Numbered from the stretch's first letter, positions 1 to 7,181 are shown. The stretch is 12,077 bases of DNA from Aquimarina sp. (GCA_002697475.1 NZVW01000131.1:1-12077); one strand, 5' to 3'. Translations and numbers: made by a program. The notes: a model not told the origin generated them from the sequence alone.

Positions 1-197
1 GGTAGTGATTCTGCAACAGGACAGTTAGGGGAGGTTAATGTCATTAATATTTTTACATCCTGATCCTCATTGACAAAAACATCATAGATTAACCCCAGTT
101 CATATATGTCAACAGGGATTTCAGGATCATAAATAGTTTTAAGTACTCCAACAATTTTTTCTCCTAATTCTTTGGTGTCTATCGTATTTTGACTCAT
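1..197 (-). CDS. SufT-like MIP18/DUF59 family protein (partial, N-terminal 65 residues)
   Basis: This gene is cut by the left edge of the window. The 65 codons visible from the ATG at 197 read as a MIP18 (DUF59) family protein. Near residues 21-36 is the family's opening pattern, YDPEIPV followed by IYELGLIYDV. Near residues 54-60 is the conserved TSPNCP stretch with Cys59. Members are usually about 100 residues long, so roughly the last third is missing. Proteins of this family linked to suf genes, often called SufT, help mature iron-sulfur proteins in the cytosol. The start lies 25 bases downstream of the sufE stop with no terminator between, so the two are probably co-transcribed. The family call is firm; the exact role is inferred from the neighbourhood. 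Confidence 0.88.
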   Translation of the reverse strand, partial: MSQNTIDTKELGEKIVGVLKTIYDPEIPVDIYELGLIYDVFVNEDQDVKILMTLTSPNCPVAESL

Positions 198-222
198 AAT
201 TTCTTTTTAAATAATAAATACA

Positions 223-648
223 TTAAGCGTTCAATTGTGTTTGATACGCGATGGCATACATTTTTAGTTGTTTTACCATGCTTACTAACCCATTGGCTCG
301 GGTAGGGGAAAGATGTTCTTTAAGGCCAATCTCATCAATAAAAGATGTATCTGCCTCCACAATATCCTTAGGATGCTGATCAGAAAATGCTCGAATTAGA
401 ATAGCAATAATACCTTTAGTAATGATAGCATCACTGTCCGCAGTAAAAACTACTTTATCATTTTCCATATTGGCGTGAACCCAAACTTTACTTTGACACC
501 CCTTAATTAAATTGTCTTCAGTTTTATATTTTTCTTCTATTAGTGGAAGAGACTTGCCCAGTTCGATCATGTACTCATACTTCTGCATCCAATCATCAAA
601 CATACTAAACTCATCAATTATTTCTTCCTGTATCTTTTCTATTGTCAT
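223..648 (-). CDS. sufE: SufE, sulfur-acceptor protein for the SufS cysteine desulfurase
   Basis: SufE is a cytosolic shuttle that takes persulfide sulfur from SufS, stimulates its desulfurase activity and hands the sulfur to SufB. The 141-residue product has the normal family length. Its active-site loop GCQSKVWV carries Cys51, and an N-terminal helical part (MQKYEYMIELG) precedes it, as in the family. The start is the first ATG of the frame. It lacks an obvious Shine-Dalgarno sequence, as is common in Bacteroidota. A promoter-like pair at 666-696 lies just upstream, giving a leader of only about a dozen bases. The gene is separated from sufS by an unrelated exported hydrolase, so it seems to be transcribed from its own promoter together with the SufT-like gene. 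Confidence 0.95.
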   Translation of the reverse strand: MTIEKIQEEIIDEFSMFDDWMQKYEYMIELGKSLPLIEEKYKTEDNLIKGCQSKVWVHANMENDKVVFTADSDAIITKGIIAILIRAFSDQHPKDIVEADTSFIDEIGLKEHLSPTRANGLVSMVKQLKMYAIAYQTQLNA

Positions 649-665
649 TGCAATATAATTTTGTA

Positions 666-696
666 CAAAAGTACAACATGATGCTTAGCTATTCAA
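666..696 (-). promoter_or_regulatory. Predicted Bacteroidota-type promoter of sufE
   Basis: On the minus strand there is a perfect -7 element TACTTTTG (plus positions 666-673; consensus TAnnTTTG) and a -33 TTG (694-696), separated by 20 bases. It lies between the terminator of the hydrolase gene and the sufE start at 648. This is what a separate promoter for sufE and the SufT-like gene would look like. It was identified by eye from the consensus only. Confidence 0.65.
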
Positions 697-730
697 TACT
701 TTCTTTTTATAAGGATATTTGTTTTGTTGA

Positions 731-764
731 TATAAAAGAAAAGGGAAGCCTTATGGCTTCCCCC
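731..764 (-). terminator. Rho-independent terminator of the exported hydrolase gene
   Basis: A perfect 8-bp GC-rich stem (743-750 pairing with 755-762) has a 4-base loop. On the minus strand it is followed by the T-rich run TTTTCTTTT. It begins about 25 bases after the hydrolase stop codon and should end that transcript before sufE. Confidence 0.85.
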
Positions 765-788
765 AACTAGTTAACTCAATCATATTAA

Positions 789-1925
789 CTACTCAACGAC
801 TAATTTTTTAGTTGTTACTGTATTTTTATCAAATATCTTGACGATATAATGACCTTTTCTAAATTTGGAAACGTTTACCGTTTTGGAAGACGATGTATAA
901 ATTAATTGCCCTTGCTGATTGTAGAACTCAATTCTATCAGGATTTTTAGATACGTCATCATATTGTATGACTATGTCAGAAGAAGATGGGTTAGGGGATA
1001 TGGTTAATGCAGGAGTACCGGAAGGGTTATCCGCTCTTAGACCACAACTATCATCATAAGTCACATCCTGAGAAGACTGTAAGTCGCTTTTAAAAGTTTG
1101 TAATGCAGAAGCATCATCTTTCAGCTTATAATCGAACCAGCTGTTTATAAAATTGAAAACTATCTCTTGCTGCTGCTGTCTTGAGATTTGAACACCTCCT
1201 GAAGAGCTGTTTTCACCAAAATCGCAAGCCCAGTTACTGTTAGCATAATAGCAATGAGCCCCACCTAGTATGTTAATAAAGTATTTACAAGAGGAACCCA
1301 GATTTTCATAGATAGGTATATGATTTTCCTGTGGGGGTGTTACACCATCACCCGATCCCGAAAATACTATAGCATCTGTAGTCACATCTGATGCGGGAGT
1401 TAACGTATCAAATCTTAAAACTGCAGGGGCAAATGTTACTAATGTGGCTACATCAACCAATGAGGCGGCTACGGTTGCAGCACCCCCACCCATGGAATGT
1501 CCAATCAGAGCAGTCTTATCTGATACCATACCAAATAAAGCTGAACCCGAGTTCGTGTTTTCAGATTGCATAGCACTTACCATAAAGGCCATGTCTTCTG
1601 CATATGCTTTATGGTTGGCAAAAAAGGAACCTTCTGTATTGACAAAGGCAACGATATATCCTCTAGGCACTAGTTCATTATAAAAATTGGTATAGGCATC
1701 TGAACCCATTATGAATCCGTGACCCAATACAATTACAGGAAATGTGCCGTCTATCGATCCCGATGTTGAAGTTGCCGTAGGATAATAAATTCTGGCATTA
1801 ACCCTTCGGTTATTTCGATCAGAATCTCTAAAGGTTTTGGAGTAATTTCTAACGCCAAATTCTTGCGCAACGCTCAGAGAATAAACAAAAAAGAGCGCTA
1901 AAACATAAAATAGTGAATTTTTCAT
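789..1925 (-). CDS. Exported alpha/beta hydrolase (cutinase/PETase-like esterase) with type IX secretion C-terminal domain
   Basis: The product has 378 residues. Residues 1-20 form a signal peptide (hydrophobic core, then SVAQ). Residues about 25-265 are an alpha/beta hydrolase with an oxyanion-loop HG at 69-70, the nucleophile elbow GHSMGGG with Ser144, Asp193 in SGSGDGVTPP and His224 in GGAHCYY, giving a full catalytic triad. The order and spacing of these motifs resemble cutinase, PET-hydrolase and PAF-acetylhydrolase-like bacterial esterases. Cys213, Cys225, Cys234 and Cys294 could form disulfides. The last 75 or so residues (SPNPSSSDIVI near 310, then IEFYNQQGQLIY, ending KKLVVE) are a type A C-terminal sorting domain for the type IX secretion system, so the enzyme should reach the cell surface or medium. 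The substrate cannot be read from sequence. It sits between sufS and sufE but has terminators on both sides and no metabolic link to SUF. Confidence 0.88.
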   Translation of the reverse strand: MKNSLFYVLALFFVYSLSVAQEFGVRNYSKTFRDSDRNNRRVNARIYYPTATSTSGSIDGTFPVIVLGHGFIMGSDAYTNFYNELVPRGYIVAFVNTEGSFFANHKAYAEDMAFMVSAMQSENTNSGSALFGMVSDKTALIGHSMGGGAATVAASLVDVATLVTFAPAVLRFDTLTPASDVTTDAIVFSGSGDGVTPPQENHIPIYENLGSSCKYFINILGGAHCYYANSNWACDFGENSSSGGVQISRQQQQEIVFNFINSWFDYKLKDDASALQTFKSDLQSSQDVTYDDSCGLRADNPSGTPALTISPNPSSSDIVIQYDDVSKNPDRIEFYNQQGQLIYTSSSKTVNVSKFRKGHYIVKIFDKNTVTTKKLVVE

Positions 1926-2040
1926 TTGTGTGGTTTGTTAAATGTTAGTTACATAAAGCTATAATGCAAAAAAGTATTATGCAAGCATAGCACTTGTGGC
2001 TATTTGCGGTTATGGAACAAACTTTTAACTTATAAACCGT

Positions 2041-2067
2041 AAAAAAGGGCCAAAAACAGCCCTTTTT
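2041..2067 (-). terminator. Terminator downstream of sufS, with U-tracts on both strands
   Basis: A 9-bp stem (2042-2050 with 2059-2067), including the GGGC/GCCC core, has an 8-base loop. It is flanked by A-runs on one side and T-runs on the other, so it could work in both directions. It starts 36 bases after the sufS stop. Because all genes here are on the minus strand, its practical role is to end the sufS transcript before the hydrolase gene. Confidence 0.82.
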
Positions 2068-2102
2068 GAAATTTTGATATTTTTGACTTGTACTAACAAA
2101 CG

Positions 2103-3317
2103 TTAGTTCAGCATGGTTTTGGCTTTCCTAACTGCTTCAACAAGAACGTCAATTTCCTCTTTTGTGTTATAAAATGAAAACGATGCTCTTACAGTTCCCG
2201 GAATTTTGTAATAATCCATTATGGGTTGTGCACAATGATGACCAGTTCTTACAGCTACACCTAACTTGTCGACAATAGTGCCTATATCATAAGGATGAAT
2301 TCCTTCTATATTAAATGAGATCACGGAGGTTTTATTTTTAGAGGTACCATAAATACGTAAACCTTCTATTTCCAATAGCTTTGACGTTCCATACTCCAGA
2401 AGTTCTTTTTCGTATTGTGCAATGTTATCAAAACCTATACTATTCATATAGTCCAATGCAGCACCAAAGGCTATTCCACCACATATATTAGGTGTACCGG
2501 CTTCAAATTTATGAGGCAGACCTGCGTATGTGGTTTTTTCAAAAGTTACTGTCTCTATCATTTCCCCTCCACCCTGATATGGAGGTAATTTGTTAAGCCA
2601 TTCTTCTTTGCCATAAAGTAGTCCTACTCCGGTAGGGCCACATAATTTATGTGCTGATGCCACATAAAAATCGACATCCAGTGCCTGTACATCAGGTTTA
2701 ATATGAGGACAAGATTGTGCACCATCTATCAACACAGCGGCTCCAACGGAATGAGCTTTTGTAATGATTTCTTCAATAGGATTAATAGTTCCTAAAGCAT
2801 TAGAAATATGATTGACAAAAACCAGTTTAGTTTTGTCTGAAATTAATTTATCATATTCCGTCATAATAAGTTCTCCCTCTTCATTCATAGGAATAACTTT
2901 TAGCTGCGCTCCTGTTCTTTCACATAACATTTGCCATGGTACAATATTAGAGTGATGTTCTAATGCCGAAACTATAATTTCATCTCCCTTATCTAAAAGA
3001 CTCGAAAAACCCGTAGCTACAATATTAATACTATGGGTAGTTCCTGAGGTCAGTATTATTTCGTGAGCTTTAGCGGCATTAAAATGTCGCTGAATTTTTT
3101 GACGAGCAACTTCATAAGCGTCTGTAGCCTCTTGAGATAACGTATGTACACCTCTATGAATATTAGCATTGTAATTGCTATAATAATCTACAATGGTATC
3201 TATAACTGCTTGAGGAGTTTGGGAAGTTGCTGCGTTATCAAAATAAACCAGAGGTTTTCCGTTTACTTGCCTCTTTAAAATAGGAAAGTCCTCTCTAATT
3301 TTATATACATCTAACAT
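2103..3317 (-). CDS. sufS: SufS, PLP-dependent cysteine desulfurase
   Basis: SufS removes sulfur from L-cysteine, giving alanine and an enzyme-bound persulfide that passes to SufE. The 404-residue length is typical for group II desulfurases (SufS/CsdA type). Visible features in order are the N-terminal YFDNAATSQTP, the cofactor-stacking His121 in ALEHHSN, LIDGAQS near 197, the Schiff-base Lys224 in SAHKLCGPTG, and the catalytic Cys362 in RTGHHCAQP. The short RTGHHC loop separates it from IscS/NifS proteins, whose Cys loop is longer. The start MLDVYKIREDFP is the usual N-terminus of the family. A hairpin terminator lies upstream (3391-3424) and another follows the gene, so sufS appears to be a single-gene unit with its own promoter, unlike compact suf operons. 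Confidence 0.97.
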   Translation of the reverse strand: MLDVYKIREDFPILKRQVNGKPLVYFDNAATSQTPQAVIDTIVDYYSNYNANIHRGVHTLSQEATDAYEVARQKIQRHFNAAKAHEIILTSGTTHSINIVATGFSSLLDKGDEIIVSALEHHSNIVPWQMLCERTGAQLKVIPMNEEGELIMTEYDKLISDKTKLVFVNHISNALGTINPIEEIITKAHSVGAAVLIDGAQSCPHIKPDVQALDVDFYVASAHKLCGPTGVGLLYGKEEWLNKLPPYQGGGEMIETVTFEKTTYAGLPHKFEAGTPNICGGIAFGAALDYMNSIGFDNIAQYEKELLEYGTSKLLEIEGLRIYGTSKNKTSVISFNIEGIHPYDIGTIVDKLGVAVRTGHHCAQPIMDYYKIPGTVRASFSFYNTKEEIDVLVEAVRKAKTMLN

Positions 3318-3336
3318 AAGGTCTTTTTCTAAAAGA

Positions 3337-3344
3337 CAAAGGTA
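3337..3344 (-). promoter_or_regulatory. Predicted -7 promoter element of sufS
   Basis: The minus strand reads TACCTTTG, a perfect match to the Bacteroidota -7 consensus TAnnTTTG, 19 bases before the sufS start. I do not see a convincing -33 TTG at the usual distance, so this is weaker than the sufE and sufA promoters. Its position just after the upstream terminator supports it. Confidence 0.5.
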
Positions 3345-3390
3345 CAGTTTTGAATTTTTTTAGTCCAGCATTTCCTATTTAGTTCATCAT

Positions 3391-3424
3391 AAAAAAAGGG
3401 ATAATCTTAATTAAGATTATCCCC
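3391..3424 (-). terminator. Rho-independent terminator of the metalloprotease gene
   Basis: A perfect 26-base inverted repeat (3398-3423), with arms running into each other so that the central bases form the loop, is followed on the minus strand by seven Ts. It begins 24 bases after the metalloprotease stop and separates that gene from sufS. Confidence 0.9.
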
Positions 3425-3447
3425 TTAGAATAGTTAAAGAGTTTGTG

Positions 3448-4458
3448 TTAGTTTACCAGACCTGCTCTTGCACCACCTGATTCAAGAACTGATCGCATTC
3501 TTAATTTTTGACCATTACTAAACATATACATACAAGCATCATCAACGTAATCCATATAGTTCATTGTCATATCGTTAGATTTACAATGGTTAGTTGGGTA
3601 TGAAGGACAGCCGTAGTTAGCTCTGTCAGAGCTAGGAGTATCATTTACATAATCATCTTGTCTACAACGACCATCACCCCAGATATGTCTTAAGTTTAAG
3701 TAGTGACCTACTTCATGGGTAGTTGTTCTTCCACCGTCAAATGGAGCAGCCACATAACCTTGCGTACCGAAATATTGTGGGCCAATTACTACTCCGTCAG
3801 TTGAAGAGCTACCACCAGGGAATTGTGCATATCCTAAAATGCCTCCTCCTATGTTACAAACCCAGATATTTAGATATTTTGCCGGATCAATAGGGTCAAC
3901 TCCTCCTTGACTTGATTTTTTCATATCGTCTCTGGTTCCCCATGACGTTTTGTTAGAAAATTTTCTGGTTATACCGGCAAGAGTAAACTGAATTTGAGTG
4001 TCTGCTGCTCTGTCGGCAAACTCAGAAGGAGCTTGATTAGCGTCAGAATTTGTCATTCTGAAGTCTTCATTTAGCACTTGCATCTGAGAGTTAATCTGAG
4101 CTTCGCTAATATTTTCCTGACTTGAATTATAAATTACGTGTACATAAACCGGAATAGTTACCACAGGAAAATCTGTGGGTGGTTCATTATCATTACCTCC
4201 GCCACCTGAGCCTCCATTTCCGGGTCTTTTAGATTGGATAAAACTTTTAGTTTGATTTTCAATTTCTTCTAAAACCTGAAGTCTACCAGGATTCGACTTG
4301 ATTTGTTCTTCTAAAACTTCGTTAGATTTACAAATTCTTGATTTTCCTGCAATTTCCCCGTTGTAGTTGATTTGCTCCTGTTCGTTTGTCATTTCGTCCT
4401 TATTACAAGACGCAAAAATGAGTGATAGGGCAGCGAACCCTAAAATGATTTTTTTCAT
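3448..4458 (-). CDS. M43 (pappalysin/cytophagalysin-type) zinc metalloprotease, predicted surface lipoprotein
   Basis: The 336-residue product begins with a lipoprotein signal peptide (KKIILGFAALSLIFASC, lipidated Cys18). The next residues, NKDE, fit the Bacteroidota lipoprotein export signal (Lys followed by acidic residues), which suggests display on the outer surface. Residues about 20-95 look like a propeptide or spacer with a Gly-rich linker (81-88). The catalytic domain covers about 98-336. The metzincin zinc motif HEVGHYLNLRH has His248, Glu249, His252 and His258, followed by GDGRC. The Met-turn is MNYMDY, with Met302. Cys265, Cys284, Cys292 and Cys309 are likely disulfide partners. 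This is the M43 layout. Typical M43 enzymes have Gly after the second His of the motif (HExxHxxG); here that position is Asn, a small deviation. There is no type IX sorting domain. The gene stands alone between sufD and sufS, with terminators on both sides. Confidence 0.92.
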   Translation of the reverse strand: MKKIILGFAALSLIFASCNKDEMTNEQEQINYNGEIAGKSRICKSNEVLEEQIKSNPGRLQVLEEIENQTKSFIQSKRPGNGGSGGGGNDNEPPTDFPVVTIPVYVHVIYNSSQENISEAQINSQMQVLNEDFRMTNSDANQAPSEFADRAADTQIQFTLAGITRKFSNKTSWGTRDDMKKSSQGGVDPIDPAKYLNIWVCNIGGGILGYAQFPGGSSSTDGVVIGPQYFGTQGYVAAPFDGGRTTTHEVGHYLNLRHIWGDGRCRQDDYVNDTPSSDRANYGCPSYPTNHCKSNDMTMNYMDYVDDACMYMFSNGQKLRMRSVLESGGARAGLVN

Positions 4459-4489
4459 AAGAAAATAAGTTGAGTTATTAATTCGGCGG

Positions 4490-4521
4490 GAAATGTAGTT
4501 AAAAGAATATTAAATTCACAA
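4490..4521 (-). promoter_or_regulatory. Possible promoter of the metalloprotease gene
   Basis: The minus strand has TACATTTC (4490-4497), one mismatch from TAnnTTTG, and a -33 TTG (4519-4521) 21 bases upstream. It lies 32 bases before the metalloprotease start and after the sufD terminator. The 214-base gap here (4459-4672) holds the sufD terminator and this candidate; I see nothing else in it. Confidence 0.35.
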
Positions 4522-4616
4522 CAGTAGTGTAAATTTTTTGTTAACAACACAATTGTTTAGTTTGTCTTAAAAAACCTACAAACCTTGAAAAGCAGTTACT
4601 TAGATTAAATTTTGAG

Positions 4617-4647
4617 AAAAAAAAATCTCGTAAAAAAATACGAGATT
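4617..4647 (-). terminator. Rho-independent terminator ending the sufA-sufD operon
   Basis: A perfect 9-bp stem (4624-4632 with 4639-4647) has a 6-base loop and is followed on the minus strand by a run of nine Ts. It starts 25 bases after the sufD stop. Confidence 0.9.
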
Positions 4648-4672
4648 CTAAATGATTGGGTTTGATACTTTT

Positions 4673-5986
4673 TTATAGATCAAATCCTAAATTAACACCT
4701 AGTTTGTTTGCTATAAGTTTGTTTATTCTGTTTTTTAATTCCGGTATTCTTACAGTTTCCAGAACGTTATTGGCAAAAGCATACATCAATAAAGCGCGAG
4801 CTTCTTTCTGACCAATTCCTCTGGATCTTAGATAAAAAAGTGCACTTTCATCTAACTGCCCAATTGTACATCCATGAGAACATCTTACATCATCCGCAAA
4901 AATTTCCAGTTGAGGTTTAGAGTTAATAGTAGCTTTATCACTTAGCAAAATATTATTGTTTGATTGAAAAGCGTTTGTTTTCTGAGCTTCTTTATTAACG
5001 ATGATCTTACCATTAAAGACTCCCGTAGCATTTTCATCAAAAATACCTTTATAATCCTGATGACTTTCGCAGTTAGGTTCTGTATGATGTACTAGGGTAT
5101 TGTGGTCAACGTGCTGTTTTCCTTCGATTATGGTTACACCATTTAAGATTGAATTGACGTGTTCCCCTTTTTGATAAAAATTGAGATTATTTCTGGTCAG
5201 GTTTCCACCAAATGCAAAAGTATGAACAGATACAGTACTTTGCGTTTGTTGTTCAATAAAGGTATTATCGATTAAAGAGGCATTTTGATTATCATTTTGA
5301 ATTTTATAATAGTCAACAATTGCACGCTTATCAGCAAAAATTTCTGTTACACTATTGGTTAAAACAGGATTTTCAGTTAAACTTTGATGACGCTCTATAA
5401 TCTGAACCTGAGAATTTTCTTCAACTACGACAAGGTTTCTGGGTTGAAGCATTTGAGCAGATTCTTTACCTGTAGAAAAATGAATAATTTGTATAGGTTT
5501 ATCAGCCAGCCTATTTTTAGGTATATAAATGTACGCACCTTCTTTAGAGAAAGCGGTATTCAATGAAGTTATACCATCCTGCTTAGCTATCTTATTAAAA
5601 TAATTATCAATGACTACTTTGTATTTATCATAGTTTAGTGCAGAAGACATTAAACAAACATCCATTTTGTCATGTGTCGTAGCAGATAAGTGTGATGAAT
5701 ACCTTCCGTCAATAAATACAATTTTATAAGTATCTATATCGTGTAAGAAATACCTTTTTACATCTTTAAAGTCTAAAGCATTTTCTTCTTTAGGAAAAAC
5801 ACTGTAGTCGTGTTTTAGTATAGATTTCAATGAAGTATATTTCCAAGCCTCTTCTTTTTTTGAAGGAAATCCTTTTTCTTCAAAAATTTTGATTGCTTGG
5901 CTTCTTATATCATGTACTGGTGCATCAACATTTACAGTGTTTTCAAAAGCTAAAAACGATGAGACCAATTTATCCTTCATGTCCAT
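4673..5986 (-). CDS. sufD: SufD, scaffold subunit of the SufBCD complex
   Basis: SufD pairs with SufB and SufC in the cytosolic scaffold where new iron-sulfur clusters are built; it is linked to iron entry. The product has 437 residues, normal for the family. An N-terminal helical part with EEAWKYTSL near residues 45-53 leads into the right-handed beta-helix core, then a C-terminal helical domain that binds SufC. His371 in RCSHGCTIG corresponds to the functionally important His360 of E. coli SufD, and the following DESALFYLRSRGI motif is diagnostic. Two ATGs lie close together (residues 1 and 3). The first is preferred because M-D-x-K-x-K-L-V-S-S is the usual flavobacterial N-terminus as I recall it. 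The gene begins 37 bases after sufC, and that gap contains a perfect palindrome. Confidence 0.96.
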   Translation of the reverse strand: MDMKDKLVSSFLAFENTVNVDAPVHDIRSQAIKIFEEKGFPSKKEEAWKYTSLKSILKHDYSVFPKEENALDFKDVKRYFLHDIDTYKIVFIDGRYSSHLSATTHDKMDVCLMSSALNYDKYKVVIDNYFNKIAKQDGITSLNTAFSKEGAYIYIPKNRLADKPIQIIHFSTGKESAQMLQPRNLVVVEENSQVQIIERHQSLTENPVLTNSVTEIFADKRAIVDYYKIQNDNQNASLIDNTFIEQQTQSTVSVHTFAFGGNLTRNNLNFYQKGEHVNSILNGVTIIEGKQHVDHNTLVHHTEPNCESHQDYKGIFDENATGVFNGKIIVNKEAQKTNAFQSNNNILLSDKATINSKPQLEIFADDVRCSHGCTIGQLDESALFYLRSRGIGQKEARALLMYAFANNVLETVRIPELKNRINKLIANKLGVNLGFDL

Positions 5987-6002
5987 TTTATTTCAAGTTT
6001 TT

Positions 6003-6020
6003 AGTTCAATATATTGAACT
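6003..6020. repeat. 18-base perfect palindrome in the sufC-sufD gap
   Basis: AGTTCAATATATTGAACT equals its own reverse complement. In RNA it could form a 7-bp stem with a 4-base loop. On the minus strand it is followed by AAAAACTTG rather than a T-run, so it is not a standard terminator. It fills about half of the 37-base gap. It could be a weak mRNA processing or stability hairpin or a protein-binding site; no function is proven. Confidence 0.7.
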
Positions 6021-6023
6021 TGC

Positions 6024-6776
6024 TTATGCTTTGATTTCTTCTTTGATCCAGTCGTAACCTTTTTCCTCTAATTCCAGAGCTAATTCTTTAGAGCCGGATT
6101 TTACAATTTTACCATCATACAAAACGTGTACATAATCAGGTATTATATAATCTAACAGACGTTGATAGTGCGTAATAACAACCACAGCATTTTTATCGCT
6201 TTTAAGTTTATTGACACCATTAGCTACAATTCTTAAAGCATCAATATCCAAACCTGAATCTGTTTCGTCAAGTATGGCTAACTTAGGTTCCATCATAGCC
6301 ATTTGGAAGATTTCATTTCTCTTTTTTTCTCCACCAGAGAATCCTTCATTCAGAGATCTTGATAAAAACTTTCTATCAATTTCAAGGAGTTCAGATTTTT
6401 CACGGATTAGCTTAAGCATATCCTTAGCCGGCATTTCTTCCAGGCCTTGTGCTTTTCTGGTCTCATTAATAGCAGTTTTCATAAAATTAGTAACTGTTAC
6501 TCCAGGAATTTCTACCGGATACTGAAAAGACATAAATACACCTTTATGGGCACGTTCTTCAGGGGCAAGCTCTTCTATATCCTCTCCCTCCAGCATTATA
6601 TTACCTTCTGTTACCTCATATTCCTCTTTACCCGCTATTACATTTGCTAAAGTACTTTTTCCTGCTCCGTTAGGACCCATGATGGCATGAACTTCTCCTG
6701 CCTTTACATTTAGATTAAGGCCTTTTAATATTTCTTTGCCTTCAACACTAGCATGTAAATTTTTGATATCTAACAT
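6024..6776 (-). CDS. sufC: SufC, ABC-type ATPase of the SufBCD complex
   Basis: SufC is the soluble ATPase that drives conformational change of the SufB-SufD scaffold; it is not a transporter. The 250-residue protein has all ABC motifs: Walker A GPNGAGKS (34-41), Q-loop FQYP (84-87), signature SGGEKKRNE (147-155), Walker B LAILDETDSGLD (167-178) with catalytic Glu171, and switch His203 in ITHYQR. The SGGEKKRNE and DETDSGLDIDAL wording is specific to SufC among ABC proteins. The start lies 21 bases after the stop of the preceding lipoprotein gene, with TTAGGA just before the ATG. It belongs to the sufA-sufB-lipoprotein-sufC-sufD unit. Confidence 0.98.
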   Translation of the reverse strand: MLDIKNLHASVEGKEILKGLNLNVKAGEVHAIMGPNGAGKSTLANVIAGKEEYEVTEGNIMLEGEDIEELAPEERAHKGVFMSFQYPVEIPGVTVTNFMKTAINETRKAQGLEEMPAKDMLKLIREKSELLEIDRKFLSRSLNEGFSGGEKKRNEIFQMAMMEPKLAILDETDSGLDIDALRIVANGVNKLKSDKNAVVVITHYQRLLDYIIPDYVHVLYDGKIVKSGSKELALELEEKGYDWIKEEIKA

Positions 6777-6797
6777 TCCTAATTTATTGTTTAGTCT

Positions 6798-7181
6798 TTA
6801 ATTTTCATTTTCAGCTTCAGTTTCAGTTCCTGAAGACTTAATCTTTGTAGGCAGCTCAGATGTTGGTGCTGATACTCCTATTATTTCTTTAATTTCTACA
6901 ATTTCTTCCCATCCGTCCTGTGAATTAGGTTTTATCAAACCTTTAATAACCACAGGAACCATATCATATTGCTCTCGCTGTAATGGAGCTGTTTGTTTTG
7001 CCAATTCTTTAGTCAAATCCGTTATCTGAACACCGTAGATAAAGTCTTTGCCCTTAATTACTGCAGCTTCATCAATTAGTATAAACTCCCCTCTGATTAA
7101 AGTAGGCTCTGATTCTTCAGGTTTATTTTTACAAGATAAGATCAGGATTCCTACGAATAGTACAAAACATAGTTTCTTCAT
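6798..7181 (-). CDS. Small lipoprotein of unknown function encoded between sufB and sufC
   Basis: I do not recognise this 127-residue protein. Residues 1-17 are a clear lipoprotein signal peptide, KKLCFVLFVGILILSC, with Cys17 as the lipidated residue. The mature part has no other cysteine, so it is unlikely to hold a cluster through thiols. Residues about 28-105 alternate hydrophobic and polar positions (GEFILIDEAAVIKGKDFIYGV, later VPVVIKGLIKP and EEIVEIKEIIGV), as in a small beta-barrel, perhaps OB-fold-like; this is inference. The C-terminal 20 residues are acidic and probably disordered. After the Cys the sequence is KNKPEES, with no strong surface-export signal. The gene lies 29 bases after sufB and 21 before sufC with no terminator, so it should be co-transcribed with them, although its product would sit outside the cytosol where SUF works. 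Confidence 0.85.
   Translation of the reverse strand: MKKLCFVLFVGILILSCKNKPEESEPTLIRGEFILIDEAAVIKGKDFIYGVQITDLTKELAKQTAPLQREQYDMVPVVIKGLIKPNSQDGWEEIVEIKEIIGVSAPTSELPTKIKSSGTETEAENEN

Noticed and set aside
1981..2006. Imperfect hairpin upstream of the hydrolase gene
   Set aside because: The arms pair only with a bulge of two bases and there is no following T-run or promoter context. It could easily be chance in AT-rich DNA.
789..4458. Mobile element or genomic island carrying the two exported enzymes
   Set aside because: There is no transposase, integrase, tRNA target, or flanking direct or inverted repeat, and base composition looks like that of neighbouring genes by eye.
6211..6525. Open frame of 104 codons on the plus strand inside sufC
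   Set aside because: It lies fully antisense to a certain gene, its translation looks like no protein family, and no promoter or start signal stands out. The same reasoning removes the other plus-strand frames within sufB, sufD, the hydrolase and the NPP1-like gene.
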